The notes under the pieces are model-generated. The model saw only the letters and a program-made list of their open reading frames with translations. It did not search any database and was not told where the DNA came from. Source: Euglena gracilis (Eukaryota; Euglenida; Euglenophyceae; Euglenales). From it: a stretch of DNA of 64,000 bases. Numbering within the stretch: the stretch's first letter is position 1; each line of letters starts with the position of its first letter. Location: the NCBI GenBank assembly GCA_039621445.1, contig CP154954.1, forward strand, positions 77,882,073 through 77,946,072. The letters are read 5' to 3'. Shown piece by piece: positions 61,900 to 64,000 of this stretch. The translations under genes and the position numbers were made by a program.

Positions 61900-62745
61900 A
61901 CCAGGCAGAAAAAATCCTGTTGGATTACGAAAAAACTATCCAGAAACCCAGCATTTGATCCCATGGTTTCTGATTTCGAAACCAGACGGGGGAACAACCA
62001 AATGGAGAATGATCAGCGACTGCAGAGAAATAAATCAGCAGTTTCAAGTAAAACCTTTCAAGCTGGATCATATCCAGCACATTTTTCCAGTTTTGGAAAA
62101 GGGCCACTGGGCAGCAAAAATGGACCTGAATGATGCCTATTTCCATATTCCCGTAAGTCCAGGCCTAAGGCCATTTTTAAGGCATCAGGTGGGGAATTTC
62201 AGACAGGCTGCTTTGGGCTAAATGTAATGCCCCAAATTTTCATGCCGGTCATGAAAACATTTGAAAAATTGTGGAGAAAAAGGGGCATCCAGGTCTTTAT
62301 TTACCTGGACGACATTTTGCTTGTGGCCCCCACCCAAAACGTTTTCCAAAGTCACCTGAACAGAGTTGTCAAAGATTTGCTGGATTCTGGGTTCAAAATC
62401 AATGTGAAAAAGTCCACCCTGAAGCCCACACAAGTGGTAACCCATCTAGGTTTTCAACTAAACTTCCAGAAAGGAAAGTTACAGGTGCCCCCCCAGAAAG
62501 TCAAAACCATAAAAAAGGAGCTGGGAAAAGTCGTGAAAAAAGATTACATGTCAAAAAGGCAGTTGGCTGCCATTTTGGGTCAAATAAGATGCAATCTAAC
62601 GGCCCTGCCCTTTTTAAGGGCTTCTACAGACACACTGGCAATTTTTTTGGTGGCAAAGTCCACAGCACCCTGGGATTCAAAACACCCCATCTCCCAGGAA
62701 ATCAAGGCCCAATTAAGGGAAATAAAAACTCTGCTGGACACCTGG
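61900..62745 (+). CDS. DIRS-like element 2 reverse transcriptase (frame-broken)
   Basis: FLISKPDGGTTKWRMISD, AKMDLNDAYFHIPVSP, then in the next frame CFGLNVMPQIFMPVMK and FIYLDDILLVAP, and VVTHLGFQLNF. Same catalytic layout as element 1. Confidence 0.88.
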
Positions 62746-63150
62746 GGGGCACACCCTTCCCCCAAAATGCAACCAGAGAGCTGCACTCAGACAGCAGCAC
62801 CCATGCCTGGGGGGGGGGGGGGCTGGACATCCACACAGGAGAAATTGTGCAGGAATTTTGGAGAAAAGACTCCATTTTGCACATCAATGTAAAAGAGCTC
62901 AGTGCAGCAATAAACACAGTGAAAGGCTTGAGCAAACATGGGGAAATAGTTTCCTTGTCTGTGGACAACCAGGTAATCTACTATTACCTGACCAAAGGGG
63001 GGGGGGCAGAAAGGACCCCTTCAACAAAATGCTAAGACCATTTTTCAAATGGTGCATGGAGCACCAAGTAAACCTCCACGTCAACTGGGTACCTTCCAAG
63101 GAATGCCTAGCAGACCCCATACGCAGATGGGAAATGGACAGGGGGGATTA
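62745..63150 (+). CDS. DIRS-like element 2 RNase H (frame-broken)
   Basis: ELHSDSSTHAWGGGG, ILHINVKELSAAINTVKG, SVDNQVIYYYLTKGGG, then after the G run at about 62,996 VNWVPSKECLADPIRR. Same order of acidic residues as element 1. Confidence 0.82.
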
Positions 63151-63329
63151 TTCTTTAGACCCCCAACTTTTTCAATGGTTAAGACAGCAATTCCAAAATT
63201 TCATAAATCTGGAAACAGATTTGTTGGCTTCCCAGGCAACAAAAAACTGCTCAAATTTGTGGCCAGGTGGCCCCATTGGGAGGCCACAGCAGTAAATACA
63301 TTACAATGTCCACTGGACAACATGGGGAA

Positions 63330-64000
63330 TCTTTATGCAACCCCCCCTGGTCAATAATCCAAAAATTTCTGCCCAGGTTGAAAATGTTTCCCCAGACCAA
63401 AGTTTTGATGGTCACCCCTTACTGGGATTCAGCCACATGGTGGCCCCAATTAATAAAAATGAAAGTTCCAGGGACCCCTGCCTGAAAATCACCCCCTACA
63501 GGGTATGTTCACCAACTGCAGGGGAGGAAAAAATGCCACCCCCCAGGTGGCCCCTGCTTTGCATGATTTGCTCAGGCAAATTTTGGAGGGGAAACAAATT
63601 CAGGTTAAAACCATTGAAGATTTCCTCGTGAGAAACCCCAGTTTAAAGCGTTATCAGAGTGCCTTTACACTTCTGTGGGTAATTTTTGAAAACATGGGGG
63701 TGCCCCCCCCCCTGAAGCCACCACTGACCAAGTGGCTGACGCTTTAATACAATTATTCCAATTCTCCAAGGCCCAAGCCCGTAATGCATATAGTGCTATG
63801 CTTTTGATTCCTGGATTTGGTGGGCTGAGATTCCACACCCTATTGACCCCCTACAAAAGGCTTTGTAACCAAAACCGGGAGAAGTATGGGGCATTTTGGT
63901 ATCCCTCCCAATCCTCCTGGGGCTGGCAAAGGCGCCTATGCCCACTGATATTTGTACATTGCGTACCCAGCTGATTTTTTGCTCACGAATTCTCTGTTCA
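63330..64000 (+). CDS. DIRS-like element 2 connector and start of tyrosine recombinase
   Basis: NPPWSIIQKFLPRLKMF and DSATWWPQL match the PPWSIIPQWVQRL connector of element 1. The recombinase N-terminal part follows as SLKRYQSAF and, after a C run, ARNAYSAMLLIPGFGGL. The catalytic half lies beyond the window. Confidence 0.75.

Larger units (their letters stand above)
60640..64000 (+). mobile_element. DIRS-like YR retroelement 2, truncated by window end
   Basis: Same domain order on the plus strand as element 1 but clearly diverged (KMDLNDAYFHIPV against GKIDLKDAYFHLKL). Frame breaks again coincide with G/C runs near 62,741, 62,996, 63,341 and 63,702. Confidence 0.85.

Overview
The window is nuclear DNA from a eukaryote. 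Genes are broken into short exons (45-258 bp) by introns of 0.2-3.5 kb. The introns and spacers are full of microsatellites, G/C homopolymers and short inverted-repeat elements, and the right end holds two YR (DIRS-like) retroelements. Many introns in two genes do not fit GT-AG. Their ends are instead complementary to each other, a hallmark known from euglenids and diplonemids, while neighbouring genes here use ordinary GT-AG introns. I therefore suspect a euglenozoan, perhaps a phototrophic one, but this is inference; no rRNA, tRNA or spliced-leader gene was seen.

Layout. (1) About 0.4-18 kb, minus strand: an ISWI-type SNF2 chromatin-remodelling ATPase in at least 16 well-supported exons, entering at ~18 kb and leaving at the left edge before its HAND-SANT-SLIDE part. 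All helicase motifs are present and in frame. (2) About 18-24 kb: repeats and a few weak coding-like patches. (3) About 24.0-32.8 kb, minus strand: a kelch-repeat protein gene whose exons join in phase through GT-AG introns. (4) 33.2-35.3 kb, plus strand: the last two exons of a DnaJ/Hsp40 protein, separated by an intron with a perfect 10-bp complementary pair at its ends. (5) 35.3-40.1 kb: repeats. (6) 40.1-43.8 kb, plus: a Cys-rich protein of unknown family. (7) 46.05-48.38 kb, plus: the end of an unknown protein with a hydrophobic Ala-rich segment. (8) 50.07-53.67 kb, plus: a nuclear gene for organellar ribosomal protein bL35. (9) 54.2-64 kb: two DIRS-like elements (gag, reverse transcriptase, RNase H, tyrosine recombinase), one on each strand, head to head around a shared terminal repeat.

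At least nine short non-autonomous elements can be delimited. Most begin CAG and end CTG, carry terminal inverted repeats and are flanked by 8-bp direct repeats, as in hAT transposons. Several carry a GGCGCC-TTCG-GGCGCC-like stem-loop. They sit mainly in introns and spacers, which raises the question whether they seed the unconventional introns. Repeated frame breaks at G/C runs in the retroelements suggest that homopolymer lengths in this sequence may be unreliable.
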